Origin: Siphonodentalium dalli
Lineage: Eukaryota; Mollusca; Scaphopoda; Gadilida; Siphonodentaliidae
DNA: 64,000 nucleotides
NCBI GenBank assembly: GCA_032622095.1
Contig: CP136064.1
Span: 195,145,948 to 195,209,947, forward strand
Reading direction: 5' to 3'
The notes beneath the pieces were generated by a model. That model worked only from the letters and a program-made list of their open reading frames with translations. It was not told the DNA's origin and did not search any database. Below, piece after piece: positions 46,342 through 58,233 of this stretch; the first letter of the stretch is position 1; every line of letters begins with the position of its first letter. A program made the position numbers and the translations under genes.

Positions 46342-46810
46342 CAAAAGGTCCCCGTAATATCATACCAAATTGTTTACTTGTAGGTATTTATCCAGATCCA
46401 GAAGGTATAATCAGGTAAAGGCCTATTAAATCAAATGCAGGGTTCATGCCCTCTGTGGTCTTTGGAATATGGCCAAAGAAAATTTAATTTGGCCAAAAAG
46501 TTTCAAGTCTATAGTTAGTAATCACCTCTCAAGTTATCATCAGATCTCTATGAAACCCTTCATTTGTTAACAGGTAATCAGCAGTTGCTCCCTGTGTATA
46601 AATAACAATTTATCAGAATTCACACCTGCTTACTTATCAACACAATGATTAGCTGCAAGAACAGTGTACTTTCTTTATAATCAAATGACAATATTTTACT
46701 GCTTTTTGGTTTCAAAATAAGGCAAATGTAGGTGAATCTGTGCTCATTTACATTGATATATGTTGCCAGCGAGACCTATTTCAGATCATATACAGCGGTG
46801 TGACTAATTA

Positions 46811-47708
46811 CCGCCCGGGCGCCCCCCACGGCCCCGTGGACACTATATCTCGACGTTATAAGGTAGCGACATACCACCTGAGGGCAACCTAGACGATTTT
46901 ACTTGCTCGCTTGTCTCCGGCCGGTGTTATTAACCCCGCAAATGCCGATATTGGCTAAGAGAGCCCGGGGAGCCAGGGTGTCTTCGTTTGTTTTCGGACA
47001 GTATATTTTAGTGATGCGTGGTAGTGCAATACACCTGAGTGTGAATTCCATATATCGACTCGTTGACGCGTCTACGGCCGATGTTATTAACCCCTCAAAA
47101 TCCGATAAATACCATATAAACAGAAAGAGGAGCCCGGAACCATGCACCCGGGCGCCCCTATGGGCACGTGGACACCATATCTCGACGTTATAACGTAGCG
47201 ACATACCCCATGAGGTCAACCTTGAAATTTTTACTCGCTCGCTCGACTCTGGCCGGAGTTATTAACCCCACAAAGACCGATATTGGCTAAGAGAGCCCCG
47301 GGAGCAATACACGCAGGTGTATTGCACCACCACACATCACCAAAATATACTGTCCGAAAACACACGAAGACACCCGGGCTCCCCCGGGCTCTCTTAGCCA
47401 ATATTGGTATTTGCGGGGTTAATAACACCGGCCGGGGTCGAGTGAGCGAGTAAAATTTTCTATGTTGACCTCGTGGGGTATGTCGCTACGTTATAACGTC
47501 GAGATATAGTGTCCACGGGTCAATGGGGGCGCCCGGGCGGTCCCGGACACTTTTGTTTATATGGTATTTTACCGGATTTTGAGGGGTTAATAACATCGGC
47601 CATGGATGCGTAAACGAGTCAATATATGAAATTCACACTCAGGTGTATTGCACTACCACACATCGCCAAAATATACTGTCCGAAAACACACGAAGACACC
47701 CGGGCTCC
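46811..47708. repeat. GC-rich compound tandem/inverted repeat
   Basis: A 333-bp unit starting near CCCGGGCGCC (46813) restarts at 47146. After 47305 the same unit runs in inverted order to 47708, so 47146-47304 pairs with 47390-47540. The sequence is far richer in G, C and CG than its surroundings (TCTCGACGTTATAACGTAGC, CTCGCTCGCTCGAC, GGCCGGTGTTATTAACCCC). No protein family is recognised. Frames on both strands mirror each other and are by-products. Nature unknown. Confidence 0.7.
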
Positions 47709-47783
47709 ATTGAGTTGACGGGCATCATATTGGTGTACTACCCTCAATACACATAACATGTTTCGATAACTAACCGATTGATA

Positions 47784-47999
47784 AAGTAATGCCCAATATA
47801 ATTGACTCCTTAACCACAGCAGAATTATGGGTAACTTTTCAGGATTTAGTCGGAAATATGGCTTGTTGCCAATCATCGGAAAGCTCTCACAGAGCTTTCC
47901 AGTGAATGGCAACAAGCCATATTTCTGACTAAATCCTGAAAAGTTACCCATAATTCTGCTGTGATTATAAAGGAGTCGATTATTTAGGGCATTATTGTA
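47784..47999. mobile_element. Tc1/mariner-like foldback MITE, full copy
   Basis: AAAGTAATGCCCAATATAAT ... GGGCATTATTGTAG. Both arms present, with a small insertion in the right arm. Confidence 0.8.
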
Positions 48000-48609
48000 G
48001 GCCTCAATATAATCCAAAAGAGGAATGGTATCGAAAAGAAGGAACAACTGACACCAAATGATTCTGGGCAGACCAGTTTGATGTAAACAAAGAGCACTTG
48101 GAGGTTAATTCAATCCATTATATTCCAATGATATAACTGATCTCTTGTTGGAGGTTTGATCAGAATTATTTGTGGAATCTAGAGTGTATTTGAGACAGGA
48201 ACACAAAGGCTGAGTTAGAGGAGTATTTTACAGTGATAGGATTATAGCCTGTCATATGGGAGTATTACAGGATAGGAGCATCCCTCAAGTGTGCCAATTA
48301 TTGGCAGGAAAAACCAATCCCAGGAACCACCAAGAACCAAGCTCACCAGGGATCAAACACATTCCCCTATTTACATTAGGGAATTATGTACAGCTTGTTC
48401 CAAACACAATGGCTACAGTTGTCTTGTCTTTCCATATTAAGAGGAACTAAGTTGGATCTTTAAAGGGGTGACCTTGTTTTTGGATCACATAAGAGTATTT
48501 GTTCACCATCAATAACCTTATTGAATTAAATTCATGCAGCCAATTATGGATACCATGGACATTAATAGATTAAAAATTAATATAATATTTAGTATTGTAG
48601 CAGACTGAC

Positions 48610-48642
<33 letters not shown>

Positions 48643-49071
48643 AGGCACAGAAACATCTTGTTCAAAGTAATTATTTTCATAAAATTTATACCAAATCATT
48701 GTAATCATTCTTGTGTGTTTATCAGGAATAGATTTGTCATGAATCAAGCAGATCAAGGACACAATATTCACTATTGTGCGTAGTTCAGATTTTGTGTTTT
48801 CTAAAATAATACTGTAAGTGTGGTTGGAATTTTGGGAAATATTAGTTAAATGCTTTATCAGTATATTCACTGAAATAAGTATGCTATCACGCTGGGTATT
48901 CGGATCGGTAAATAGTTGCGTTTTGGAAGGGATATTTTGGGCCTATATGGTCCAGTTACCTGACAGTGTCATAAACCAGCACATAGAGCAGCATGTAAGA
49001 ATCGTACATACATTCTAATCAATAAAATTACATAGAAAATGTAATTCTCAAAAGTTTTTCCCCATATAATG
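48000..49071. other. No gene recognised
   Basis: Unique-looking AT-rich DNA, with a run of 29 C at 48609-48637. A minus-strand donor GTAACT at about 48958 was noted without a supportable exon. Confidence 0.45.
48609..48637 (+). repeat. Poly-C run (29)
   Basis: Uninterrupted C29. Similar runs are C15 at 57739-57753, G22 at 60140-60161 and G25 at 60663-60687. Confidence 0.95.
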
Positions 49072-49175
49072 GGAGCTTTCCGATGAATGGAAACAAGCCA
49101 TATTTCTGACTAAATCCTGAAAAGTTACGCATAATTCTGCTGTGGTTTATAAGGATTATTTATGGCATTACTGTA
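49072..49175. mobile_element. Tc1/mariner-like foldback MITE, right half
   Basis: GGGAGCTTTCCGATGAATGG ... GGCATTACTGTA. The left arm is absent. Confidence 0.8.
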
Positions 49176-50437
49176 TATGGGGGAAAACTAATAAAATTTA
49201 CTTTATCCATTGGAATGCATGTAAGATTCGTATACCTTCTTGTATCCAATGGGCATCAGAATCCCAGTTTAACTGAACCATTGGCACAAATAATGAATAG
49301 GCACTAAATGTCCATCCTGCCCAGGACTCATCTGTACCTATTGACAGCAGCATCCAATCGACTGACCACTACAAGGTTTCTGCTAGGAAGGTGGAGGGTC
49401 CATAAAATGTGCCCAAAAAAATAAATAAAGGGGTGTGAATCAATATAAAAAGAATTAATTTTGTAAGGTTGTATTTTATTAAAGATACCGGCGGCCTTCG
49501 CTGTGGGTATACATGTAGGTGTTAAAATAGTCACATCCACTAAAACTGCCAAAATATTATATAATAGACAGAGGTTGTTCTTATACCAATCACAAATATC
49601 ATGTACATTGCATGTTATTTTCATGTTTGTACCCTTGGTCATGTAAACAAACATCAAAAATGTTATGGAACTGATTGTTTACAAACACTTTGAACTACCG
49701 TCTAATGAAAATGTTCCATTGCGCTGTGGAAGGTGTATATAAAATTATTGGCGCAATCAATAATTGCATTCAAATCACTGACCCATGCATTCTACCCGCT
49801 GTCAGTTCAAAATCAAGCTAATCCACGTTACTTCATGATTGAGAACTGATCAGACAGAAAACGCGTACATAATATAATTGTTCTTGCAAAGAGATGAATA
49901 TTTTTCAATCCAGTTAGTATTTTCTCTTAACCTATATATGGTAATACATACCAAATAAGGAATATTACTATGAGTAGTAAATTGTGAGTTGAAAGTCATA
50001 GACGCACCAAATTAGGGGTTTTTCAACAGACATATAAACCACGCAAATCTAAATAAGGAAATGGCGCAATATCATGACTGCTTATAAACAATCCACTGCA
50101 CTGTATTTTCTTGGACACAAAGCGTGTTTTGTGAATAATATTGCATTTATATCACCATTATGCTATACTATTAGTATATTCTTGAGAAAATTATCATAAT
50201 TTGATGATTTTATAAATTATAACCTACAACAAAGGTACTCCCTTTAAGGATTAATGTCAAGAATATTAAGGCAATTTGATGATTCCAGAATTGATTTGGT
50301 CCTTAATTCATGGTGCAATTTGGTTTGATTCAAATCACAGCTTTCAAAAATCTTCAAATTTGCCATCACAACATTCTCATATTTCAGATACAAGAAAATT
50401 ATATGAGGTTGAAAATTACAATTAAATATACGAGTCA
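49176..50437. other. No gene recognised
   Basis: AT-rich with chance frames only. Confidence 0.5.
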
Positions 50438-50453
50438 TTAACCCTTCCATGAC
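50438..50453. mobile_element. Left stub of a TTAA element split by a hAT insertion
   Basis: TTAACCCTTCCATGAC is the first 16 bases of the 'CCATGACTGGAGC' TTAA family. The element resumes at 51656 with TCCATGACTGGAGCGTCCTG. Confidence 0.8.
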
Positions 50454-51655
50454 AAGGGTTGTCAAAGTACTGACGGTACCACAACTTTCGGTAACGGTTC
50501 CGTACTGATGTTCAGTACCGCAAACCGGGTCGGTATCGGTACTCATTGAGTGGACTTTTATACGGCAAATAACTTTTGTTTCATGGGGTTCCATCATCAA
50601 TTATTTGTTAAGTTCGACTGTTCGAGGTTTAGTCAAACAACGAAAATAAAAATCGTAACGATTAAGTTGTTGTCTGTGGCGGTTTTCGACAATTCGCAAA
50701 GGGAGGATTTTTTAAAAGACGGAAAACAGAGTGGAACGAATGTAGACATGTATGTTTGACTACTGGGTCGGCTAACACTGTAGATTTATATGGATACACG
50801 GTACATCATTTTATTTGTGTGGTAATTAATTAGAGTACTCACTAATCGGCCATATACTCGCATGTTGTAATTTCATAAATGATGTCACCCAATGAAACCA
50901 AAGCCGTTTCCAGTAAGCCTATAGTTGTAGTTGGCTAGTTCGAAAATTTGAAATAGATTTAGAGAGAAAATAGTCAAATACACTCTGTGTCTGTAACATT
51001 AACTTTATATCACAATAAAAGTTAAAACAAGGGGAAATAAAACGCAATAGATGTGACTCATGTGATCATAAGAGTCATTACGTCATAATACTCTGGTAAC
51101 TCTGCCCTGGTTGCCCATGCCTCCATGTCATGACTCACAACTCACAAATATCCTGTCATTCGAGTTATAGAGTGTCAACATCCATGTCATCATATATATA
51201 TCCATCGATGCTAATTTGGGTGTTTGGCACTTTTGCGCCTTGTGACCATGTCGGTGCCCAACAGGCTCCTCTCAAATGATGCATGTGTCATAAATTGATA
51301 CGGCGAAACGGCAAGTGCAGAATTGCTTCCGGCGGCATTCCAGCAGCATCCAAGAAATACAGTTATCACAAGCGCCTACACAATGCATGCATTCTGTCAA
51401 TGTAGTGATAAGTTGTCATAGTGCGGCATACTGTGCCTTTGATGTTTGAATGTGCTAATGATATCACGATGACCAATCGCAGTTTTGTTTGGCGCGATGT
51501 TGAGCTGCTTAATTAACCCTTTATATTTGTTAAGATGTATATTAATAGAAATCAACAATCAGTACCGAGAACCGTTGGTACCCGACATGAGAACCGGTAC
51601 CGATTTAATTCCTGATTACCGCCGGTTCCGGTACCGGTACCTATTGACAACCCTG
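50454..51655. mobile_element. hAT non-autonomous element (1.2 kb)
   Basis: Ends AAGGGTTGTCAA and TTGACAACCCTG are inverted apart from the first base. The flanks are exact 8-bp copies of TCCATGAC at 50446-50453 and 51656-51663. Subterminal GGTACCGGTACC-type repeats occur at both ends. No transposase domain is recognised in the small frames inside. It landed inside the terminal repeat of a TTAA element. Confidence 0.9.
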
Positions 51656-51756
51656 TCCATGACTGGAGCGTCCTGAAAATTTTAATGACAGGCGGAAATC
51701 AGCTTTTGTACCTGCCAGTGTGACAAGACTCTAATTTAGTTGATTATCGATCAGTC

Positions 51757-51807
51757 ACAGAAATGCCAAAAGCAACCAGTAATACTGGTTGCTTTTGGCA
51801 TTTCTGT
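51757..51807. repeat. Perfect 24-bp inverted repeat with 3-nt loop
   Basis: ACAGAAATGCCAAAAGCAAC... (51757-51780), loop AAT, then the exact complement at 51784-51807. RNA from either strand would fold into a perfect hairpin. Confidence 0.95.
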
Positions 51808-51843
51808 AAATCTATGGAAACAATCAAGATTAATCTAGGTATA

Positions 51844-51922
51844 TTAACACGTTCGCTGCTGATAACCATTCAATTACATGCAAAAAGTATGAGATAACTC
51901 ATAGTTGGCAGTGAAAGTGTTA
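51844..51922. mobile_element. Mini TTAA-type foldback (79 bp)
   Basis: TTAACACGTTCGCTGCTGAT ... TTGGCAGTGAAAGTGTTA, imperfect inverted ends related to the 41090 family. Confidence 0.5.
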
Positions 51923-51977
51923 CAATGTAAGCCATATGCAATCAGGAATGCAAAATGTTAGGCTTTTTTATGCTTAC

Positions 51978-52064
51978 TGTACTTCCCTAAATAATCGACT
52001 CCTTAACCACAGCAGAATTATGGGTAACTTTTCAGGATTTAGTCGGAAATATGGCATTACTGTA
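51978..52064. mobile_element. Tc1/mariner-like foldback MITE, deleted copy
   Basis: Left arm CTTCCCTAAATAATCGACTC ... AGTCGGAAATATGG fused directly to the right terminus CATTACTGTA. Confidence 0.75.
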
Positions 52065-52598
52065 TTACAATTGAATTCATCAATGACTCAGTTTTGTAAT
52101 ATACAGGAATGAGCTAAGATTCTTTAAAGAATGATGACACATTCCAGCACAGTTGGTATTTACTGTGACCTGTTGTTGACAGGTCGAATGTATGATCTGA
52201 CAGGCTAAAATTGTAATGAGCCTGTCATGATGATTAGCTGAGAATTGCTAAATTATTTCAAAGATTGTTACTTATTGTATCTAGTTGGGGCAAGGCTGGA
52301 GCTATATTTGTAAACCTGAAACCTGACAGATAGCCATATTGCTCACAGAAGAATTAATTAAGGCTAAAATAGCCCGCCCTATTCCAGTGCACACAACCTT
52401 TTTCACTTTATTGATGTTGCAAAATTAGTATGCATCCGATTTTATTTTCCGTGTAAACCGATTCATTTCGGTGTAAAACGGACACATCGCATGTAGTGTT
52501 AAACCGGAAATTATACCACACTTCAATTAGGTCACAGTCGAATCAAACTTATTTTTTCATGTTTTATCAAATAAAACAATAAATTACACTATATAGAG

Positions 52599-52741
52599 GA
52601 TCTCAAACGAGTTACTATTTTATACGGAATTTATCAACCGAGTTCACTAAATTCGATTTGAGCCGAGGTTTACCGAAGCTCAAATAGAATTTAGTGGACG
52701 AGGTTGATAAATTACGTATAAAATAGAACGAGTTTGAGATA
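52599..52741. mobile_element. Foldback element (~143 bp)
   Basis: ATCTCAAACGAGTTACTATT ... AATAGAACGAGTTTGAGAT arms pair through TTTATC-ACC-GTTCACTAAATTC and complement to a GCCGAGGTTTACCGAAGC centre. Confidence 0.75.
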
Positions 52742-53040
52742 CTTTTTGAGATCACATGATCATATAATCGCTAAAATTTATCGAAAACAAAAATTAACTG
52801 CAGCCAGCGATCATTGTCCCAAAGAGCAGCGTGACGTCATTGCACGCGACGATATTACACGTGTCTATTACGCTTGAATATTACATCGGAAAATGGTGCT
52901 AATCATGTGATAAATTATAATATTATGTACCTAGTTTTATTATTTTGCAGTACACTAAAAACAAGGAGAAGGAGTCTGGGAGTATTCATATTTATTTTGA
53001 GCCAAGTTAAAAATTAAATGAAAAAATAAAATAAAATGAA

Positions 53041-53120
53041 ACCCATAGGATGAATTTGGTGATGCTAGCCCACTGTGCATGGTTCATCACTAAATTCACC
53101 CTCAGGGGACATCATTCTGC
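53041..53120. mobile_element. Partial GGTGAATTTAG palindromic MITE
   Basis: GGATGAATTTGGTGATGCTA ... TCACTAAATTCACCCTC followed by GGACATCATTCTGC. One end only. Confidence 0.6.
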
Positions 53121-53430
53121 TATGGTCCAGCACCATATGTTGATGCCTGAGGGCCAGTGAACCAGGGGAGATGCAGTGATCTATTTGCTAAAATATACAG
53201 CACATGCATAACACAGAAAGTGTTAGGTTTCCATTCATCAATGGGCATATGCTGTCTAAATCAAGGGGGTCTTTGATGCCAAACTAGAATAAATAAACTA
53301 ATTGTATTATCAAAACAATTAAAGGTGGAATCACTTATGCTTGCAAATTAGAGGCACAAATTGAGTTTACCAGAAGAAATTAGTTCAGGGACACCAGGTC
53401 ACTAATAATAAATATGGCAAACTGGCCACA

Positions 53431-53763
53431 TACAGTAATGCCCTAAATAATCGACTCCTTAACCACAGCAGAATTATGGGTCATTTTTCAGGATTTAGTC
53501 GGAAATATGGCTTGTTGCCATTCATCGGAAAGCTCTCGGGTACAATAAGTATAATGAGTTCCCACCCACCACCCCATCCCGCCACCCATAGTATCTTATG
53601 TGCCACAGGCGCTCGTATAGAGGCTACTGCCCACATAAATAATAAGTATAATGAGTACAGAGCTTTCCGATGAATGGCAACAGCCATATTTCCGACTAAA
53701 TCCTGAAAAATTACCCATAATTCTGCTGTGGGTAAGGAGTCGATCATTTAGGGCATTACAGTA
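53431..53763. mobile_element. Tc1/mariner-like foldback MITE with minisatellite in its loop
   Basis: Left arm 53431-53537 and right arm 53660-53763 are typical of the family. The loop has been replaced or invaded by 53538-53659, which matches (reversed) the tandem unit at 58234-58397. Confidence 0.85.
53538..53659. repeat. Minisatellite unit inside a MITE
   Basis: AATAAGTATAATGAGTTCCC ... CACATAAATAATAAGTATAA. The unit is about 97 bp, bounded by repeated AAGTATAATGAG. It is the reverse complement of 58234-58330, with few differences. Confidence 0.85.
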
Positions 53764-53808
53764 CCCAAATATCCCTCAAGGCAGTGAAACAGTTTCAATA
53801 TTCAAATG

Positions 53809-54236
53809 CAAGCCTCAAAATATGGTGCTGGACATTTGCAGAATGAGGGTCCCCAGATGGTGAATTTAGTGATGTGCAGGGTAGCGTCACCAAATTCATC
53901 CTCTGGGGACCTCATTTTGCATAGCATCATCTGCTATGAGAGAAATAGACACAGATTTAAGTTCACCAGATGGTGAAGGTGCACTCAATTGGCACCTTGA
54001 TTATGCATTGTGTCGTCTGCAAATTTGGGATAAAGAAGTTTTTAAAGGAACTAAAATATATGTTAATTTCACAATGAAGATTACTTTCCAGAGAAGATGA
54101 GGCCCACTAGTAAGCAGAATGAGGTTCCGAGAGAGTTAATTTAGTGATGGTAGCCCAATGTGCAGGGAAGCATCACTAAATTCACCCTCTGAGGACCTCA
54201 TTCTGCAAATGACCAGCACCATATTTTTGAGGCCTG
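53809..54236. mobile_element. hAT-type MITE (428 bp) with perfect 8-bp target duplication
   Basis: CAAGCCTCAAAATATGGTGC ... GCACCATATTTTTGAGGCCTG inverted ends. Exact TTCAAATG at 53801-53808 and 54237-54244. Inner GGTGAATTTAGTGATG palindromes at both ends. It defines the family seen at 888, 4662, 10941, 20005, 25155 and 40306. Confidence 0.9.
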
Positions 54237-54244
54237 TTCAAATG

Positions 54245-55651
54245 ATGAGGGTGTATGTGAATATTCGGCTCCTAGGAATCAAGTTAGAATGTCAACATAC
54301 CGTATACCTAAACATACCTACATGCACATATTTATTTTACTGTTTTGTGACCATGCATAACAGCTGTATAGTTTCGGTATCATATAACAGCCAAAAGTTT
54401 CTCAATTGGTACCACACTGTGTGTCGATTCCTACCCAAATATGGTCTATGTACATGTACCACATGTCACTCTATGGTGAATCATCCAGTTCAAATTTCAC
54501 CAAACGATGTAATCCAACAATTTCTGCTGGATGATAATGGTATTTTACCCAAAATTAATGCCAAAATGTCCATGACAACACCATATCCTGCCTGTTGAAT
54601 CTTCTGTGTCAAATACGCCAATATTCCCCACATACACATATCAGCATGAAATTATGTAACTCCCCCATTGAGGTACATGTATATACTGTACAGCTATCAA
54701 CACGCAAGACAGGTGAACTTGCCAGTTTGACTGACAAATGGAATCCGAGCCCTACCTAACATATATGTAGATGAAGTTTTCATGCCTGCATGGAGCAGTG
54801 GAGCCATTATGCTGCAATGGACGAAGGTTACGGAAGGTTAACAGACAAATGATCCTCTAAATCATTCATCGTGATGACAGTTCCCTAAAAGGATCATAGC
54901 TCTGGCAGGTAACGGTAAAAAACCTATGATATGCGAGTATCTTTTCACCTATTACTGGCCTACCATCATACCAAAGCCACAAGCTATGCTTTTGGTATAA
55001 TACAATAATTCATACCAACAAGAGCATACCTCTGGTATTCCAAATTTTAAATAAATACAATTCCCCGAAATTTATGAGGTATTTATGAGATAATTTTTCG
55101 AAGAATGAGAATTATCATATCACATAAGATGGAATTGGTGATTTGTGATTCTGAATGATTTTTAAATGCTCGATGCGCAAAGAAATCTGAAATGTTTTGA
55201 GCTGTATTAATCAAATAAATTATTTGGTTAAATGCTTATTACCCTGTTCATTGATCCAATATATATTGAGATCTATAGGCGATCAGCTCCCAGTATAGTG
55301 TCTGACCTTGTGATTAAAGTTTTGTAGATCACAGTCCAAAGAGATCACCTCAATCAGAAAATAATATGCAGTACATGCAAGTTGATGGAGTACGCAGTTA
55401 AAGATACCGTATCTCTTAAAGATCTCTTCTCGGCAAATCTTCCAACACCAACAACTGTTAAACATATTTCACTTAAAAATGCTTGTCTCGCGGATTCAAA
55501 ATTATTATTTTTTAACCTCAAAATCAATAGAGAAAGTACACTGTCTTAGATTACACATACATGCAGATCAACTGACTATACGTCAGGGTTTCCGCTATAC
55601 CGGCATGGGATCCCCACAGAGTGTAGCATGTGTAAACAGTGTCCAAGTCAA
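54245..55651. other. No gene recognised
   Basis: A 146-codon frame (54158-54598) starts inside the MITE and has no domain. The rest is AT-rich with no supported exon. Confidence 0.45.
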
Positions 55652-56606
55652 ACAAGAGCTACGCTGGGCGTGCAATATACGCCCTCTCTTGGGTCGGCGG
55701 AAACTGGAAAAAAAGGGGCATAACTCTGTTAAAAATTGGCGGACGGAACTCAAATTTGAACTTGACCTGTGTTTTGGTGGGAGAAAGTAATATACCAAAT
55801 TATCATTGAATCCGATAAGCTCTAGTAAAGTTATCATCCGGACAACAAATTTCAGGGATTTTCTAAGTCAAATTACGTCGAATAAGGGGCATAACTCCGG
55901 TGAAAATTGGCGGACGGAACCCAAATTCGAACTTGAGCTGTCTTTTCTCCTAATAAACCCACATACCAAATTTGATTGAAATCGGTTCACTCTAACTAAA
56001 GTTATCATCCGGACAACATATTTCAGGGATTTTCTAAGTCAAATTACGTCAAAAAAGGGGCCATAACTCTCGCAAAAATTATCGGATTAAAACGAAATTC
56101 GGACTTGAGCTGTATTTTGATATATGTAATCCACATTTTGTAATTTTGCGTATAAACATTCCAAAATCGAGTTATCATCCGGAAACAAAAAAACATAAGA
56201 AAAACTGAATTTTCTGAGTCGAAAAAGGGGCATAACTCTGCCAAAAATGGTCGGACAGAACCCAAGTTCGAACTTGACCTGTGTTTTGGTGAAAGAAAGT
56301 AATATTCCAAATTTGGATTCATTCCGATAAACTATACTAAAGTTATCATCCGGACAACAAATTTCAAGGATTTTCTAAGTCAAAAAACGTTAAATAAGGG
56401 GCATAACTCCGGTGAAAATTGGCGGGCGGAACCCAAATTCGAACTTGAACTTACTTTTCGGCTAATAAACCCACATACCAAATTTTACTAATTTTGGTTG
56501 ACTCTAACTAAAGTTATCATCCGGACAACAGGTTAACGGACGCCCGGACGCCCGGACGGACAGACCAATACTATAATACGGCCTTTTTTTCAAAAGGGCG
56601 TATAAA
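55652..56606 (+). repeat. Dispersed 'GAGCTACGCTGGGCGTGCAA' repeat, copy 1 (five internal units)
   Basis: Internal ~180-bp units repeat GGGGCATAACTC...GGCGGACGGAACCCAAATTC...AAAGTTATCATCCGGACAAC. It ends with a GGACG run and AATACGGCCTTTTTTTCAAA AGGGCGTATAA. Minus-strand frames that recur inside it are by-products of the unit. Confidence 0.8.
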
Positions 56607-56708
56607 AAGGAGGATGACTCCCTGTAACTCCACTAAAAAAAAGTCAAACAGATCTCATATAAATCGCAGGTGCACAAGTTCCCTGCAAAATATCTGTGCA
56701 AAGTTTAA

Positions 56709-57596
56709 ACAAGAGCTACGCTGGGCGTGCAATATACCTCTTGGGTCGGCAGAAACTGGTAAAAAAGGGGCATAACTCTGGTAACCAAATTATCATTGAA
56801 TCCGATAAGCTCTAGTAAAGTTATCATCCGGACAACAAATTTCAGGGATTTTCAAAGTCAAATTACGTCAAATAAGGGCCATAACTCCGGTGAAAATTGG
56901 CGGACGGAACCCAAATTCGAACTTGAGCTGTCTTTTCTCCTAATAAACCCACATACCAAATTTGATTGAAATCAGTTCACTCTAACTAAAGTTATCATCC
57001 GGACAACAAATTTCAGGGATTTTCTAAGTCAAATTACGTCAAAAAAGGGGCCATAACTCTCGCAAAAATTATCGGATTAAAACGAAATTCGGACTTGAGC
57101 TGTATTTCGATATATGTAATCCACAAAAAAACGGGTTTTGCGTATAAACATTCCAAAATCGAGTTATCATCCGGAAACCAAAAAACATAAGAAAAACTGA
57201 ATTTTCGGAGTCGAAAAAGGGGCATAACTCTGCCAAAAATGGTCGGACAGAACCCAAGTTCGAACTTGACCTGTGTTTTGGTGGGAGAAAGTAATATACC
57301 AAATTTGGATTCATTCCGATAAACTGTACTAAAGTTATCATCCGGACAACAAATTTCAAGGATTTTCTAAGTCAAAAAACGTCAAATAAGGGGCATAACT
57401 CCGGTGAAAATTGGCGGGCGGAACCCAAATTCGAACTTGAACTTACTTTTCGGCTAATAAACCCACATACCAAATTTTATTAAATTTGGTTGACTCTAAC
57501 TAAAGTTATCATCCGGACAACAGGTTAACGGACGGACGGACGGACGGACGGACAGACCAATACTATAATACGGCCTTTTTTTCAAAAGGGCGTATA
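56709..57596 (+). repeat. Dispersed 'GAGCTACGCTGGGCGTGCAA' repeat, copy 2
   Basis: Nearly identical to copy 1 over most of its length, with one internal deletion near the start (TAACTCTGGTAACCAAATTA). The two are separated by about 100 bp of unrelated DNA, so they are tandem duplicates of a whole element. Confidence 0.85.
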
Positions 57597-57679
57597 AAAA
57601 TAATGACTAAAAAATGTAGGAATAAAAGCTCAGACTAAGTTGTGTCCACAGACCGACTACTGGCGGACAAGCTTATTCC

Positions 57680-57730
57680 TACAGTTATGCCTAAGAAATC
57701 GATCCCTTAACCACTTAGGGCATAACTGTT
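57680..57730. mobile_element. Mini derivative of the Tc1-like MITE
   Basis: TACAGTTATGCCTAAGAAATCGATCCCTTAACCACTTAGGGCATAACTG is read as both termini plus a short stem only (about 50 bp). Confidence 0.5.
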
Positions 57731-58233
57731 TATACATACCCCCCCCCCCCCCCTAAAGAAACTGATAACTTTTGTTACATTAATAATACTGCTGGTTCCG
57801 GGGATCAAAATAGGACCATAAGTATGCAAAATGATTTTGTATGATCATTGTAAACATTGGAAAGACTTATTGAAGTTAAAAGAAATTACTGCTTCAGAAG
57901 ATTACAAGGCAAATTATTATATTTAAGACAACACTTTTTTCAGCAACATATTGAGGAGTTGGTAAAAGTATTCTGCGTATGTATTGATATCCCTCTCCAA
58001 ATTTACATATACATAATTTGGAGATTCAAACAAGCCATTTTGGTTTAATACAGGTGGGTTGAGGGGCTGTCGTATTGAATCAATAAAATTTGGTTCAATG
58101 ATATTGCACACATGGATTTTCTCTGATTACATGATGTAATTGTGATGTAAGGGATCCTAAAATTATGTAACAATAAGGTAAAGCATGCTGGTGTCATTAA
58201 CACCATGAATGGGATCACAGCAATTTGACCTAG

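Noticed and set aside
46899-48047. Several 65-142-codon frames in the GC-rich repeat
   Set aside because: They mirror the inverted and tandem units and appear on both strands, so they are by-products of the repeat.
54158-54598. 146-codon plus-strand frame
   Set aside because: Begins within a hAT MITE and shows no recognisable domain.
55595-57359. Recurring minus-strand frames (LAELCPFFDSENSV...)
   Set aside because: They are translations of the same dispersed-repeat unit in each copy, not a gene family.
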